Shown: positions 16,273-24,243 of the stretch, piece by piece
Layout of the letters: the number at the start of each line of letters is the position of its first letter
Numbering within the stretch: position 1 is the stretch's first letter
NCBI GenBank assembly: GCA_048264125.1
Contig: JBLXDM010000001.1
Location: 1 to 64,000 of the forward strand
Direction of reading: 5' to 3'
Length of the DNA: 64,000 nucleotides
DNA from: M1-B18 sp048264125
GTDB taxonomy: Bacteria > Bacillota > Clostridia > Peptostreptococcales > Natronincolaceae
Program-made: the position numbers and the translations under genes
Notes under the pieces: model-generated
Databases searched by the model: none
What the model was told of the DNA's origin: nothing
What the model saw: only the letters and a program-made list of their open reading frames with translations

Positions 16273-17340
16273 TTGAATACCATGACATTAATTAAAAAAC
16301 AGAATTATAAAGGGTTGCCAGAAAAATTGCTGAATTGGTATGATAAAAAGGCCCGAGATTTACCTTGGCGAAAAAATAAGGACCCTTATAGAGTTTGGCT
16401 ATCGGAAATTATGCTGCAGCAGACCCAGGTGGAGACGGTTATCGATTATTATAACCGATTTCTTGATGCTTTCCCTACAATTGAAGCACTGGCCTGTGCC
16501 AATGAAGAAAGGGTTCTGAAGCTGTGGGAAGGACTGGGTTATTATTCAAGAGCAAGAAATCTGCATAAGACAGCAAAAATAATAGTGTCGCAAAATGGCG
16601 GTAATTTTCCTGAAACTCAACCGGAGCTATTAAAGCTGCCAGGTATCGGCAGCTATACTGCCGGAGCCATATTATCTATCAGCTTCAATCAGCCTGTGGC
16701 TGCAGTGGATGGCAACGTGCTGCGGGTTATATCCAGAATTATGGAGGATTATCGATGCATTGATCAAGAAAGCATTAAGAGGGAAGTGGCAAATCATCTG
16801 GCGGAGGTTTATCCTAAAAATCGATGTGGCGATTTTACTCAGAGCCTTATGGAACTAGGAGCCACCGTATGCTTACCAAAGGCCACACCCCTCTGCAACC
16901 AATGCCCCGTTATGGATATATGCATGGCTTATAAGGCTGATACCTACAGCTTGTTGCCCGTCCGGAAGGAAAAGAAAGCCCGGAAGATACGGGAGTTGAC
17001 CCTTTTTGTATTTAGCTGTCAAGGAAAAATTGCACTGCAGAAACGTACAGAAAAGGGTGTTCTTGAGGGAATGTGGCAGCTCCCTAACATAGATGGTATT
17101 TTGGAAGGCAAAGAGGTGCTTTCTCGCGTAAAGGAGCAAGGCGGTATAGGGGCAAGGATTGAAAGGGTAAAGGAGGCCCACCATATTTTTACCCATATAC
17201 AGTGGCAAATGACCTGCTACTATATATCCTGCGACAATACCTTCGGTGACTATATTTGGGCAGCTGTTGAAGAAATAGAGAAGGAATATTCAATTCCTAC
17301 AGCATTTAAAAAGCTTCTAGGAAGGAAGGATATGCCGTAG
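16273..17340 (+). CDS. mutY: A/G-specific adenine DNA glycosylase MutY
   Basis: A 355-residue MutY that removes adenine mispaired with 8-oxoguanine in base excision repair. The catalytic glutamate is Glu45 in SEIMLQQTQ, the helix-hairpin-helix is LPGIGSYTAGAI, and the catalytic Asp146 lies in AAVDGNVLR. The [4Fe-4S] ligands are Cys200, Cys208, Cys211 and Cys217. The C-terminal 120 residues form the NUDIX-like 8-oxoG recognition domain. The start shown is a TTG 5 bases after AGGAAA; an ATG three codons later is an alternative. The gene stands alone and is followed by an inverted pair of family 2 repeats. Confidence 0.95.
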   Translation: MNTMTLIKKQNYKGLPEKLLNWYDKKARDLPWRKNKDPYRVWLSEIMLQQTQVETVIDYYNRFLDAFPTIEALACANEERVLKLWEGLGYYSRARNLHKTAKIIVSQNGGNFPETQPELLKLPGIGSYTAGAILSISFNQPVAAVDGNVLRVISRIMEDYRCIDQESIKREVANHLAEVYPKNRCGDFTQSLMELGATVCLPKATPLCNQCPVMDICMAYKADTYSLLPVRKEKKARKIRELTLFVFSCQGKIALQKRTEKGVLEGMWQLPNIDGILEGKEVLSRVKEQGGIGARIERVKEAHHIFTHIQWQMTCYYISCDNTFGDYIWAAVEEIEKEYSIPTAFKKLLGRKDMP

Positions 17341-17359
17341 ATATATAGAAGATCATCGA

Positions 17360-17388
17360 GAACACAGAGGGACGGTTCTTCTGTGTTC
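17360..17388 (+). repeat. Short palindromic repeat, family 2 (left member of an inverted pair)
   Basis: GAACACAGAGGGACGGTTCT then TCTGTGTTC. Its own ends pair, and an inverted copy lies 40 bases downstream, giving a BIME-like head-to-head unit. Confidence 0.75.
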
Positions 17389-17427
17389 TCTCTGTAGTCT
17401 GATTAGAACAAAAGGGGAGGGTGAAAC

Positions 17428-17455
17428 AACACAAGAGAACCGTCCCCCTGTGTTT
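17428..17455 (-). repeat. Short palindromic repeat, family 2 (right member of an inverted pair)
   Basis: AACACAAGAGAACCGTCCCC then CTGTGTTT, the reverse orientation of the copy at 17360. Confidence 0.75.
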
Positions 17456-17460
17456 GCTAT

Positions 17461-17646
17461 AAAAGAAGAGCCTATATCCTTGAATCTTAGGATATGGGCT
17501 CTTCTTCACATGTATGGGCTGAAGCTCCTTGACAATTCACATGATGTCTTCACCAAGGTACGATAAAGAGGGTCCCAGACATGGGATCAGGTATGACGGT
17601 GCAGTCTAAATCGAAGACCTGTTTAATCAAGTCATCTGTAATGATA
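17461..17646 (-). pseudogene. Decayed duplicate of the 3' end of the siderophore ABC ATPase gene and its terminator
   Basis: This segment aligns without gaps to 28533-28718, with about 21 differences in 186 bases by eye. Read on the minus strand it encodes the last ~55 residues of the iron-siderophore ATPase, including VFDLDCTVI, but an Arg-equivalent codon has become TGA (PW-stop). The terminator hairpin at 17464-17505 is also retained. Homology stops abruptly on the right, next to a family 2 repeat. The two copies are direct repeats that bracket the whole nif cluster. Confidence 0.85.
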
Positions 17647-17657
17647 AAGCGTGAAGC

Positions 17658-17684
17658 AACACAAGAGAACCGTCCCCCTGTGTT
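17658..17684 (-). repeat. Short palindromic repeat, family 2
   Basis: AACACAAGAGAACCGTCCCC then CTGTGTT, nearly identical to the copy at 17428 and sharing part of its left flank (GTGAA-CAACACAAG). It sits at the point where homology to the ABC ATPase gene ends. Confidence 0.75.
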
Positions 17685-17903
17685 GAATGTCCTAGTAAAA
17701 GTAGAAAACGATTCCAGTAAAAATAAGTCTATTGCTGGTGTACATAAATTATTAAGGATTTTATCTAAAAGGATTTGTTAAAAAAATAACCTTAGTTTTT
17801 GAAAATTTTTTTTCGAATTTATGATAAGGTTACCAATTTTCAAACTCCAATATTTCGTGTAGTTAAATATTTTAAATATTCAAAAAAATGAAAAAAATAG
17901 GGT

Positions 17904-17944
17904 TTGTATTGCAAAAACAATTGTGATATATTTGTTTAAACAAA
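17904..17944 (+). promoter_or_regulatory. Candidate nif operon promoter with a palindromic operator
   Basis: TTGTAT, a 17-base spacer and TATATT form a sigma-A-like promoter about 190 bases before nifH. The perfect 14-base palindrome TTTGTTTAAACAAA (17931-17944) overlaps and follows the -10 box, where a repressor would act. No sigma-54 -24/-12 element is visible in this region. The stretch from 17685 to 17903 is AT-rich and holds nothing else I recognise. Confidence 0.45.
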
Positions 17945-18120
17945 ATTATTGGTGAAGAAAAAACACAATCAATCGCCAATATACGAACGATGAAACTAGC
18001 TTTAGAAAAAATGATTGGGTTTTTGCTGGCGAAGGGAGGGCTTCATATGAAATGAAGGATACAGTATACAATTCATTACAGTAGTCGTCTTACATTAAAT
18101 CTAGAATGAGAAAGGAATGA

Positions 18121-18945
18121 ATGAAAATGAGACAGATAGCAATCTATGGTAAAGGTGGAATCGGTAAATCCACAACAACACAAAATTTAACAGCTGCATT
18201 GGCGGAGATGGGCAGAAAAATCATGGTAGTCGGATGTGACCCTAAGGCGGATTCAACTCGAATGCTATTAGGAGGCTTATCTCAAAAAACGGTTATGGAT
18301 ACCTTACGTGAAGAGGGAGAAGACATTGATTTAGAGGATATTCTTTTGCCGGGATTTATGGGCATCAAATGTGTTGAGTCCGGCGGACCGGAGCCAGGGG
18401 TTGGCTGCGCAGGAAGAGGGATTATTACTTCCATAAATATGCTGGAAAGCTTAGGTGCTTACGAAAGCGATTTAGATTATGTTTTCTATGATGTATTGGG
18501 TGACGTTGTATGCGGTGGTTTTGCAATGCCAATTCGTGAAGGAAAGGCGCAAGAAATCTACATTGTTGCCAGCGGCGAGCTTATGGCCCTTTATGCAGCA
18601 AACAATATTGCAAAGGGTATTCAGAAATATGCTTTATCCGGCGGTGTTCGCTTAGGCGGTATCATCTGTAACAGTCGTAATGTTGACGGAGAGCTTGAAT
18701 TGTTAACTGCCTTTGCAAAGGAGCTTGGTTCTCACCTAATCCACTTTGTACCCCGTGACAATATTGTTCAGAGGGCAGAAATCAATAGGAAAGCAGTTAT
18801 TGCCTTCGACCCCGCCTGTACTCAAGCGGATGAATACAGAACCTTGGCCAGTAGCGTGGAGAATAATAAGACATTTGTCATACCAAAGCCAATGCATACA
18901 GACAGATTAGAGGAGCTCATGATGGAATTTGGTATTCTAGGGTAG
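18121..18945 (+). CDS. nifH: Nitrogenase iron protein (dinitrogenase reductase)
   Basis: A 274-residue NifH, the ATP-dependent electron donor to dinitrogenase. The P-loop GKGGIGKS, the [4Fe-4S] ligands Cys96 (GVGCAGRG) and Cys131 (GDVVCGGF), and Arg99, the residue ADP-ribosylated by DraT in other species, are present. AAAGGA lies 4 bases before this ATG; the in-frame ATG two codons later (giving MRQIAIYGKGG) is equally credible and matches most NifH proteins. It is the first gene of the cluster, and a 163-base gap separates it from nifI1, where processing could raise nifH levels. Confidence 0.98.
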   Translation: MKMRQIAIYGKGGIGKSTTTQNLTAALAEMGRKIMVVGCDPKADSTRMLLGGLSQKTVMDTLREEGEDIDLEDILLPGFMGIKCVESGGPEPGVGCAGRGIITSINMLESLGAYESDLDYVFYDVLGDVVCGGFAMPIREGKAQEIYIVASGELMALYAANNIAKGIQKYALSGGVRLGGIICNSRNVDGELELLTAFAKELGSHLIHFVPRDNIVQRAEINRKAVIAFDPACTQADEYRTLASSVENNKTFVIPKPMHTDRLEELMMEFGILG

Positions 18946-19108
18946 TGGAGTGATTTAAGGCAGTAAAACTTAGATTTCCCGGCAAGGATTCAAGTTAGCC
19001 AACACCCCACATACCCTACCAATCATAACACAAATTGTCGAAGTGAGTCAATAAAGGGGTCGAGGTTTGTAAGACAAGAAAAATAACGGTTATGAAAGGG
19101 GTATTTTC

Positions 19109-19435
19109 ATGAAGCTAATTAGAGCGATTATACGACCAGAAAAGGTGGCGGATGTACTGACAGAATTAAGCGATGCAGGTTTTCCTGCTGTTACCAAGCT
19201 GGATGTAGTGGGGCGAGGTAAGCAACGGGGAATCAAGGTAGGGGACGTATATTATGATGAGATTCCCAAGAACCTGTTGATGTTTGTCTGTGAGGATGAA
19301 TATAAGGATCACGTAGTTGAGGTAATTAAGAGAAAGTCTAAAACCGGAGAAAAGGGTGCCTTCGGAGACGGCAAGATCTTTGTAAGCGATGTTGAGGAAG
19401 TATATACCATTAGCAGTGGTGAAAAGAAGCTGTAG
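19109..19435 (+). CDS. nifI1: Nitrogenase-regulating PII-like protein NifI1
   Basis: A 108-residue PII-family protein. It starts MKLIRAIIRPEKVADVLTEL, the usual PII beginning, and has the VGRGKQRGI segment and GDGKIFVSDVEEVYTI near the C-terminus. Position between nifH and nifD, and pairing with a second, longer PII-like gene, identify it as NifI1 as in methanogens and clostridia. There the NifI1-NifI2 complex blocks dinitrogenase when ammonium is sufficient and is released by 2-oxoglutarate. A GAAAGGGG site precedes the ATG. Confidence 0.95.
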   Translation: MKLIRAIIRPEKVADVLTELSDAGFPAVTKLDVVGRGKQRGIKVGDVYYDEIPKNLLMFVCEDEYKDHVVEVIKRKSKTGEKGAFGDGKIFVSDVEEVYTISSGEKKL

Positions 19436-19450
19436 AGGGGGAGAACTTTC

Positions 19451-19837
19451 ATGAAGGAGATCATTGCAATAATTCGAATGAACAAGGTAAACCAAACCAA
19501 AAGCAGCTTGGCCTTAGAAGGCTTTCCAGCTTTCACCTGCTTAAGGGTTTTTGGTAGAGGAAAAAAGGAAGTTAAGTATGAGGTCATCGATGAATTGTCG
19601 GTAGCTCAGGGTGAAATCCCTCCGATTTTAGTCGAGAGCACGCCAGAGGGGCATAGATTACTTCCCAAAAGAATGATTAGTGTTACGGTTCCTGATTCTG
19701 ATGCGGAAAAGGTCATTAAAACCATCATAGAGGTCAATAAAACAGGTCACCAGGGAGACGGTAAGATTTTTGTCCTACCTATGGGTGAGGCCTATAGGGT
19801 TCGTACCGGCGAAACGGGAGATCAGGCGATTCGATAG
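19451..19837 (+). CDS. nifI2: Nitrogenase-regulating PII-like protein NifI2
   Basis: A 128-residue PII-family protein, longer than NifI1 because of an extended T-loop region between FGRGKKEV and the PKRMISVTVPD strand, as is typical for NifI2. The C-terminal GDGKIFVLPMGEAYRVRTGE is the usual PII C-terminal signature. It starts 15 bases after nifI1 behind GAGGGGGAG. Together with NifI1 it should provide post-translational ammonium switch-off of NifDK in the cytoplasm. Confidence 0.95.
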   Translation: MKEIIAIIRMNKVNQTKSSLALEGFPAFTCLRVFGRGKKEVKYEVIDELSVAQGEIPPILVESTPEGHRLLPKRMISVTVPDSDAEKVIKTIIEVNKTGHQGDGKIFVLPMGEAYRVRTGETGDQAIR

Positions 19838-19872
19838 AGAATATAGAAAGCTTTGAAAAGGAGTGAGCGAAG

Positions 19873-21477
19873 ATGGCAATTGAGAAATCAATCGAGGATA
19901 TTTTAGAGCAATACCCAGCTAAAGTAAAGAAAAATAGAATGAAGCATATTGTCAAAAAGACTGAAGATGAAAAATCAGAAATCGAGGCCAATACGCGCAC
20001 AATCCCAGGGATTATTACAAACCGTGGCTGCTGCTTCGCAGGATGTAAGGGGGTTGTATTAGCTCCCTTAAAGGATGTTGTGCATATCGTCCATGGCCCC
20101 GTAGGCTGTTCCTATTACACATGGGGCACCAGAAGACATAAAGGTAGGTCTGCACAGGGAGAGCAAAACTTCCTGAGCTATTGCTTTACTACTGATATGC
20201 AGGAAAGTGATATTGTCTTCGGCGGAGAAAAAAAGCTAAGACAGGCAATCAAAGAAGCCTATGAGCTGTTTAAACCAGAGGCAATTACCATTTCTGCCAC
20301 CTGCCCCGTCGGCTTGATCGGAGATGATCTGAATGCTGTTGCCAGAGAGGCAGAGGAGCTTTACGGTATTCAGGTACTGCCCTTCAACTGTGAAGGCTAT
20401 AAGGGGGTCAGCCAGTCAGCAGGCCATCATATTGCCAATAACGTACTGATGAGGGATGTTATCGGTAAAGGAGATGCAGAAACAAAGCCCTATGCCATCA
20501 ATATTATGGGTGAGTACAATATCGGTGGTGACGGTTGGGAAATAGCCCGGGTATTGGATAAAATCGGGTACCATATTGTCTCCATCATGACGGGTGACGG
20601 AACCTACAAGGAATTGAAAAGCTCCCATAAGGCAGATTTAAATCTTGTTCAGTGCCACCGTTCCATTAACTATATTGCAGAGATGATTGAAATTAAATAT
20701 GGAACTCCTTGGCTGAAGGTGAATTTCATTGGACTGAAAAATACAGTTGAAACCCTTAGAAACGTGGCGAAGTATTTTGGAGATGAAAAGCTAATCCAAC
20801 GTACTGAAGAGGTCATCGCAGAGGAGCTGGTGGAGGCTGAGGAGGCTTTGGAGGTCTATAAAAGAATGACGGAGGGTAGAACTGCCATCCTGTATGTAGG
20901 CGGCTCTAGAGCCCATCACTACCAAGGGCTGCTTCGTGAATTAGGTGTAGAGACCGTTGTTGCAGGCTATGAGTTTGGTCACCGTGACGATTATGAAGGC
21001 CGCGATGTTCTTCCATATATTAAGGTGGATGCAGACAGTAGAAATATTCCTGATCTTCATGTAGAAAAGGATGAAAAAAACTATCGCCTATATCTTTCGG
21101 AAGAAAAGATGGTGGAATTAAAAAAATTCATGCCCTTGAGCTCCTATGAAGGCTTGATTAAGGAAATGAAGGAAGGTGGTTATATCATCGATGATTTAAA
21201 CCACTTCGAAACCGAAGAATTATTAAAGAGCCTGAAGCCGGATCTATTCTGCTCCGGTATAAAGGATAAATATATGGCACAAAAAATGGGGATTTTCTCA
21301 AAACAGCTGCATTCCTATGACTACAGCGGTCCCTATGCAGGCTTTAGAGGAGCCGTCCAATTTGCAAAGGACATTTCCATGGGGATGAATACACCGACCT
21401 GGAGCTTCATCCAACCACCATGGAAGCAGGAACCATTACTTGAAGGAGAAGTTGCAGAGGAGGTGGCATCATGCTAA
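19873..21477 (+). CDS. nifD: Nitrogenase molybdenum-iron protein alpha chain
   Basis: A 534-residue NifD of the C. pasteurianum type, which carries an insertion of about 50 residues in the C-terminal half. P-cluster ligands are Cys53, Cys79 and Cys144. FeMo-cofactor ligands are Cys261 (VQCHRS) and His480 (KQLHSYDY). Gln181 and His185 (GVSQSAGHH) correspond to Azotobacter Gln191 and His195 near the active site. No delta-subunit gene (anfG/vnfG) lies between nifD and nifK, and the sequence around the cofactor resembles Mo-type enzymes, so an alternative nitrogenase is unlikely. The start follows AAAAGGAGTG, and the end overlaps nifK by 7 bases. Confidence 0.98.
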   Translation: MAIEKSIEDILEQYPAKVKKNRMKHIVKKTEDEKSEIEANTRTIPGIITNRGCCFAGCKGVVLAPLKDVVHIVHGPVGCSYYTWGTRRHKGRSAQGEQNFLSYCFTTDMQESDIVFGGEKKLRQAIKEAYELFKPEAITISATCPVGLIGDDLNAVAREAEELYGIQVLPFNCEGYKGVSQSAGHHIANNVLMRDVIGKGDAETKPYAINIMGEYNIGGDGWEIARVLDKIGYHIVSIMTGDGTYKELKSSHKADLNLVQCHRSINYIAEMIEIKYGTPWLKVNFIGLKNTVETLRNVAKYFGDEKLIQRTEEVIAEELVEAEEALEVYKRMTEGRTAILYVGGSRAHHYQGLLRELGVETVVAGYEFGHRDDYEGRDVLPYIKVDADSRNIPDLHVEKDEKNYRLYLSEEKMVELKKFMPLSSYEGLIKEMKEGGYIIDDLNHFETEELLKSLKPDLFCSGIKDKYMAQKMGIFSKQLHSYDYSGPYAGFRGAVQFAKDISMGMNTPTWSFIQPPWKQEPLLEGEVAEEVASC

Positions 21478-22832
21478 ATCATACACCAAATGAAGTGAGT
21501 GAAAGAACAGGTCTTGTGGTTAACCCCGCCAAAACCTGTCAGCCAATCGGCGCCATGTATGCTGCACTGGGTATCCATAATTGTTTACCCCATAGCCATG
21601 GTTCCCAGGGTTGCTGCTCCTTTCACAGAATGCATTTAACAAGACATTTTAGAGACCCGATAGTAGCTTCTACCAGCTCCTTTACTGAAGGGGCATCTGT
21701 TTTCGGCGGAAGTGCCAATTTAAAAACATCCATCAAGAACGTATTTTCCATATATAGTCCGGATGTCATTGCAGTCAATACCACCTGTCTTTCCGAAACC
21801 ATCGGTGACGACCTATCAACGATTATTAGTGAATCTGAGGTGCCGGAGGGGAAATATGTATTTCATGCCAATACCCCCAGCTATGTTGGTTCCCATGTAA
21901 CAGGATTTTCCAATATGGTAAAGGCCATGGTTGCCACCTTCTCTAAAAAGGAGGGTCCGGGTAATGGAAAGGTCAATCTGATTCCAGGCTATACTGAGCC
22001 GGGGGATATGAGGGAATTAAAGCGAATTGCCAAGGCGATGGGAATAGAAAGCATCCTATTTCCGGATACCAGCGGTGTTGTAGATTCTCCTATGACAGGT
22101 CGATACGAGATGTATCCTGCCGGTGGAACAAAGGTAGAGGATTTGGTTGATTCAGGTAATTCCCTAGCTACCATTGCCATGGGTACCTTCGCCTCTGAGG
22201 CAGCTGCTAATGAGCTGGATAAAAGGTGTGGTGTGCCGGCCCACGTACTACCCCTTCCCATTGGTGTAAAGGGTACTGACCAGCTGATTCTTGAATTAAT
22301 TAAAATCACCGGTAAGGCGGTTCCTTATGAGCTAGAAGAGGAGAGAGGCCAGGTTGTCGATGTAATGACGGACACCCATCACCACTTCCATGGCAAAAAG
22401 GTGGCTATTTTCGGAGACCCAGATCATGTAATTGCTATAACTGAGTTTGTGATTGGATTAGGTATGAAGCCGGTTCACATTGTGACAGGAACCCCAGGAT
22501 CAAGCTTTGACAGACAGATCAATGCCATCCTAGACGCAGCAAATATCAAAGCAAATGTTAAAAATTTAGGTGATTTGTTTACCTTGCATCAGTGGATGAA
22601 GAAGGAGCCGGTGGAGCTGTTAATAGGTAATACCTATGGCAAATATATTGCTAGGGCAGAGGATGTACCCTTCGTACGATTCGGCTTCCCTAATATGGAT
22701 AGAAGCGTTCATAGCTATTTTCCTGTAGTAGGCTACAAGGGAGCCCTGAGATTAATTGAAATGATCAGTAATGCATTATTGGATCGTGTCGATCGGGATG
22801 CTGCTGACGAGGATTTCGAGCTGGTGCTTTAA
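21471..22832 (+). CDS. nifK: Nitrogenase molybdenum-iron protein beta chain
   Basis: A 453-residue NifK. P-cluster ligands are Cys23 (KTCQP), Cys48 (GSQGC) and Cys106 (NTTC). It is about 70 residues shorter than the Azotobacter protein because the N-terminal extension is missing, as in C. pasteurianum. The ATG overlaps the nifD stop and the ribosome site (GAGGAGG) lies inside nifD, so the two chains are translationally coupled for the alpha2-beta2 complex. Confidence 0.98.
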   Translation: MLNHTPNEVSERTGLVVNPAKTCQPIGAMYAALGIHNCLPHSHGSQGCCSFHRMHLTRHFRDPIVASTSSFTEGASVFGGSANLKTSIKNVFSIYSPDVIAVNTTCLSETIGDDLSTIISESEVPEGKYVFHANTPSYVGSHVTGFSNMVKAMVATFSKKEGPGNGKVNLIPGYTEPGDMRELKRIAKAMGIESILFPDTSGVVDSPMTGRYEMYPAGGTKVEDLVDSGNSLATIAMGTFASEAAANELDKRCGVPAHVLPLPIGVKGTDQLILELIKITGKAVPYELEEERGQVVDVMTDTHHHFHGKKVAIFGDPDHVIAITEFVIGLGMKPVHIVTGTPGSSFDRQINAILDAANIKANVKNLGDLFTLHQWMKKEPVELLIGNTYGKYIARAEDVPFVRFGFPNMDRSVHSYFPVVGYKGALRLIEMISNALLDRVDRDAADEDFELVL

Positions 22833-22872
22833 AGGTCAAAATAATGGCAAACCAAATAGGAGGTGTGTGCAC

Positions 22873-24243
22873 ATGTCTAATCAGCTACCAGATCCGTTAG
22901 AGGAAAGAAAGCACTCAATCATAAGGAAAACAGGGCAGCAGCAGGAGGAAAAAATTCAATGCAATCAAAACAGCGTGGCAGGAGCGGTGAGCCAACGGGC
23001 CTGTGTTTATTGTGGGGCGAGGGTAGTGCTAAATCCAATTACTGATGCTTACCACATTGTCCACGGTCCTATCGGTTGTGCCAGCTATACCTTTGATATC
23101 AGAGGCAGCTTGACCAGCGGAGAGGACACCTTCCGCAACAGCTTTTCAACGGATTTACGAGAGATAGATATCATTTTTGGAGGTGAGAAAAAGCTAGCAG
23201 CAGCCATCGACGAGATCGTTGCTGCGCATCACCCCAAGCTAATCTTTATCTATTCAACCTGTGTAGTAGGGGTTATCGGAGATGACCTGGAGGCAGTTTG
23301 TCGTAATGCTGAAAAAAATTACGGTATTCGTGTGATCTCTATTCAATCCTCAGGCTTTGCAGGTAACAAAAATGCAGGCTATAAAGCAGCCTGTCATGCC
23401 TTGCTTAACCTAATGGGAGAAGAGAATCCAGTGGAGAAGGAAGCGGGAATCAATTTTCTGGGGGATTTCAACCTGGCGGGGGAAATTTGGATAAATCAAT
23501 CCTATTTCCGTAGAATGGGCCTTCCGGTGGTTTCAAAGGTCACAGGAGATGCCAGATACGAAGAGCTGATCAAGGCACCCCGTGCCCGTTTAAACATTGT
23601 GCAATGTGCAGGCTCTATGACCTATCTGGCAAAGCTGATGCGGGAAAAATATAAAATCCCCTTCATTAATGTCAGCTTCTATGGTCTGGAGGATACGGCT
23701 AAATCTCTCCGAAAAATCGCCTATGCATTGGATGATCCTGAAATCCTACAGAGGACTGAAGCCTTAATTCAAGAGGAATACGGCAAGGCAGATTTAGCCC
23801 TAGAGCAATATCGAGCTCGACTGGCTGGAAAAAAAGCTGCCATTTATGTTGGCGGTGGCTTCAAAGCAATCTCCCTGATAAAGCAATTCCGAGATCTGGG
23901 AATGGAAACCGTCATGGTGGGTACCCAGACAGGTGACTCAGACGACTATGAGACCATACGCCAATTGGCGGCAGAGGATACCATTATTTTGGATGATACA
24001 AACCCTTCCGAATTGGAACGGTTTATGAAGGAAAAGGGAGCGGATATTCTGGTGGGCGGTGTCAAGGAGCGGCCTTTGGCCTATAAGCTAGGTGTTGCCT
24101 TTTGTGATCACAACCATGAGAGAAAACAGCCCCTAAATGGCTTTGTGGGCGCTGTCAATTTTGCAAGAGAGGTGGAGCAATCCATTAACAGCCCTGTATG
24201 GCATTGGATCAGAAAAGAGAGGAGGGCTTACAATGAAAAATAA
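22873..24243 (+). CDS. nifE: Nitrogenase FeMo-cofactor scaffold protein NifE
   Basis: A 456-residue NifE, a paralogue of NifD that forms the NifEN scaffold on which the cofactor precursor made by NifB is matured with Mo and homocitrate. Conserved cysteines are at RACVYCGARV (Cys44, Cys47), HGPIGCASYTFD (Cys69) and YSTCVVG. I chose the ATG at 22873 because AGGAGG lies 9 bases before it; the frame is open farther upstream into nifK without a ribosome site. It overlaps nifN by 11 bases. Confidence 0.95.
   Translation: MSNQLPDPLEERKHSIIRKTGQQQEEKIQCNQNSVAGAVSQRACVYCGARVVLNPITDAYHIVHGPIGCASYTFDIRGSLTSGEDTFRNSFSTDLREIDIIFGGEKKLAAAIDEIVAAHHPKLIFIYSTCVVGVIGDDLEAVCRNAEKNYGIRVISIQSSGFAGNKNAGYKAACHALLNLMGEENPVEKEAGINFLGDFNLAGEIWINQSYFRRMGLPVVSKVTGDARYEELIKAPRARLNIVQCAGSMTYLAKLMREKYKIPFINVSFYGLEDTAKSLRKIAYALDDPEILQRTEALIQEEYGKADLALEQYRARLAGKKAAIYVGGGFKAISLIKQFRDLGMETVMVGTQTGDSDDYETIRQLAAEDTIILDDTNPSELERFMKEKGADILVGGVKERPLAYKLGVAFCDHNHERKQPLNGFVGAVNFAREVEQSINSPVWHWIRKERRAYNEK

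Noticed and set aside
17581..17781. 66-codon open frame on the plus strand
   Set aside because: It runs antisense through the decayed siderophore-ATPase copy and a REP-like element, has no ribosome site and resembles no family.
18010..18060. Sigma-54 promoter ahead of nifH
   Set aside because: A TGGC occurs near 18027, but no GC element stands at the required spacing, so it does not match the -24/-12 consensus.
19873..22832. Alternative (V or Fe-only) nitrogenase
   Set aside because: No delta-subunit gene lies between the alpha and beta genes, and sequence around the cofactor ligands, the insertion in the alpha chain and nifE, nifN and nifV neighbours all fit a Mo enzyme.
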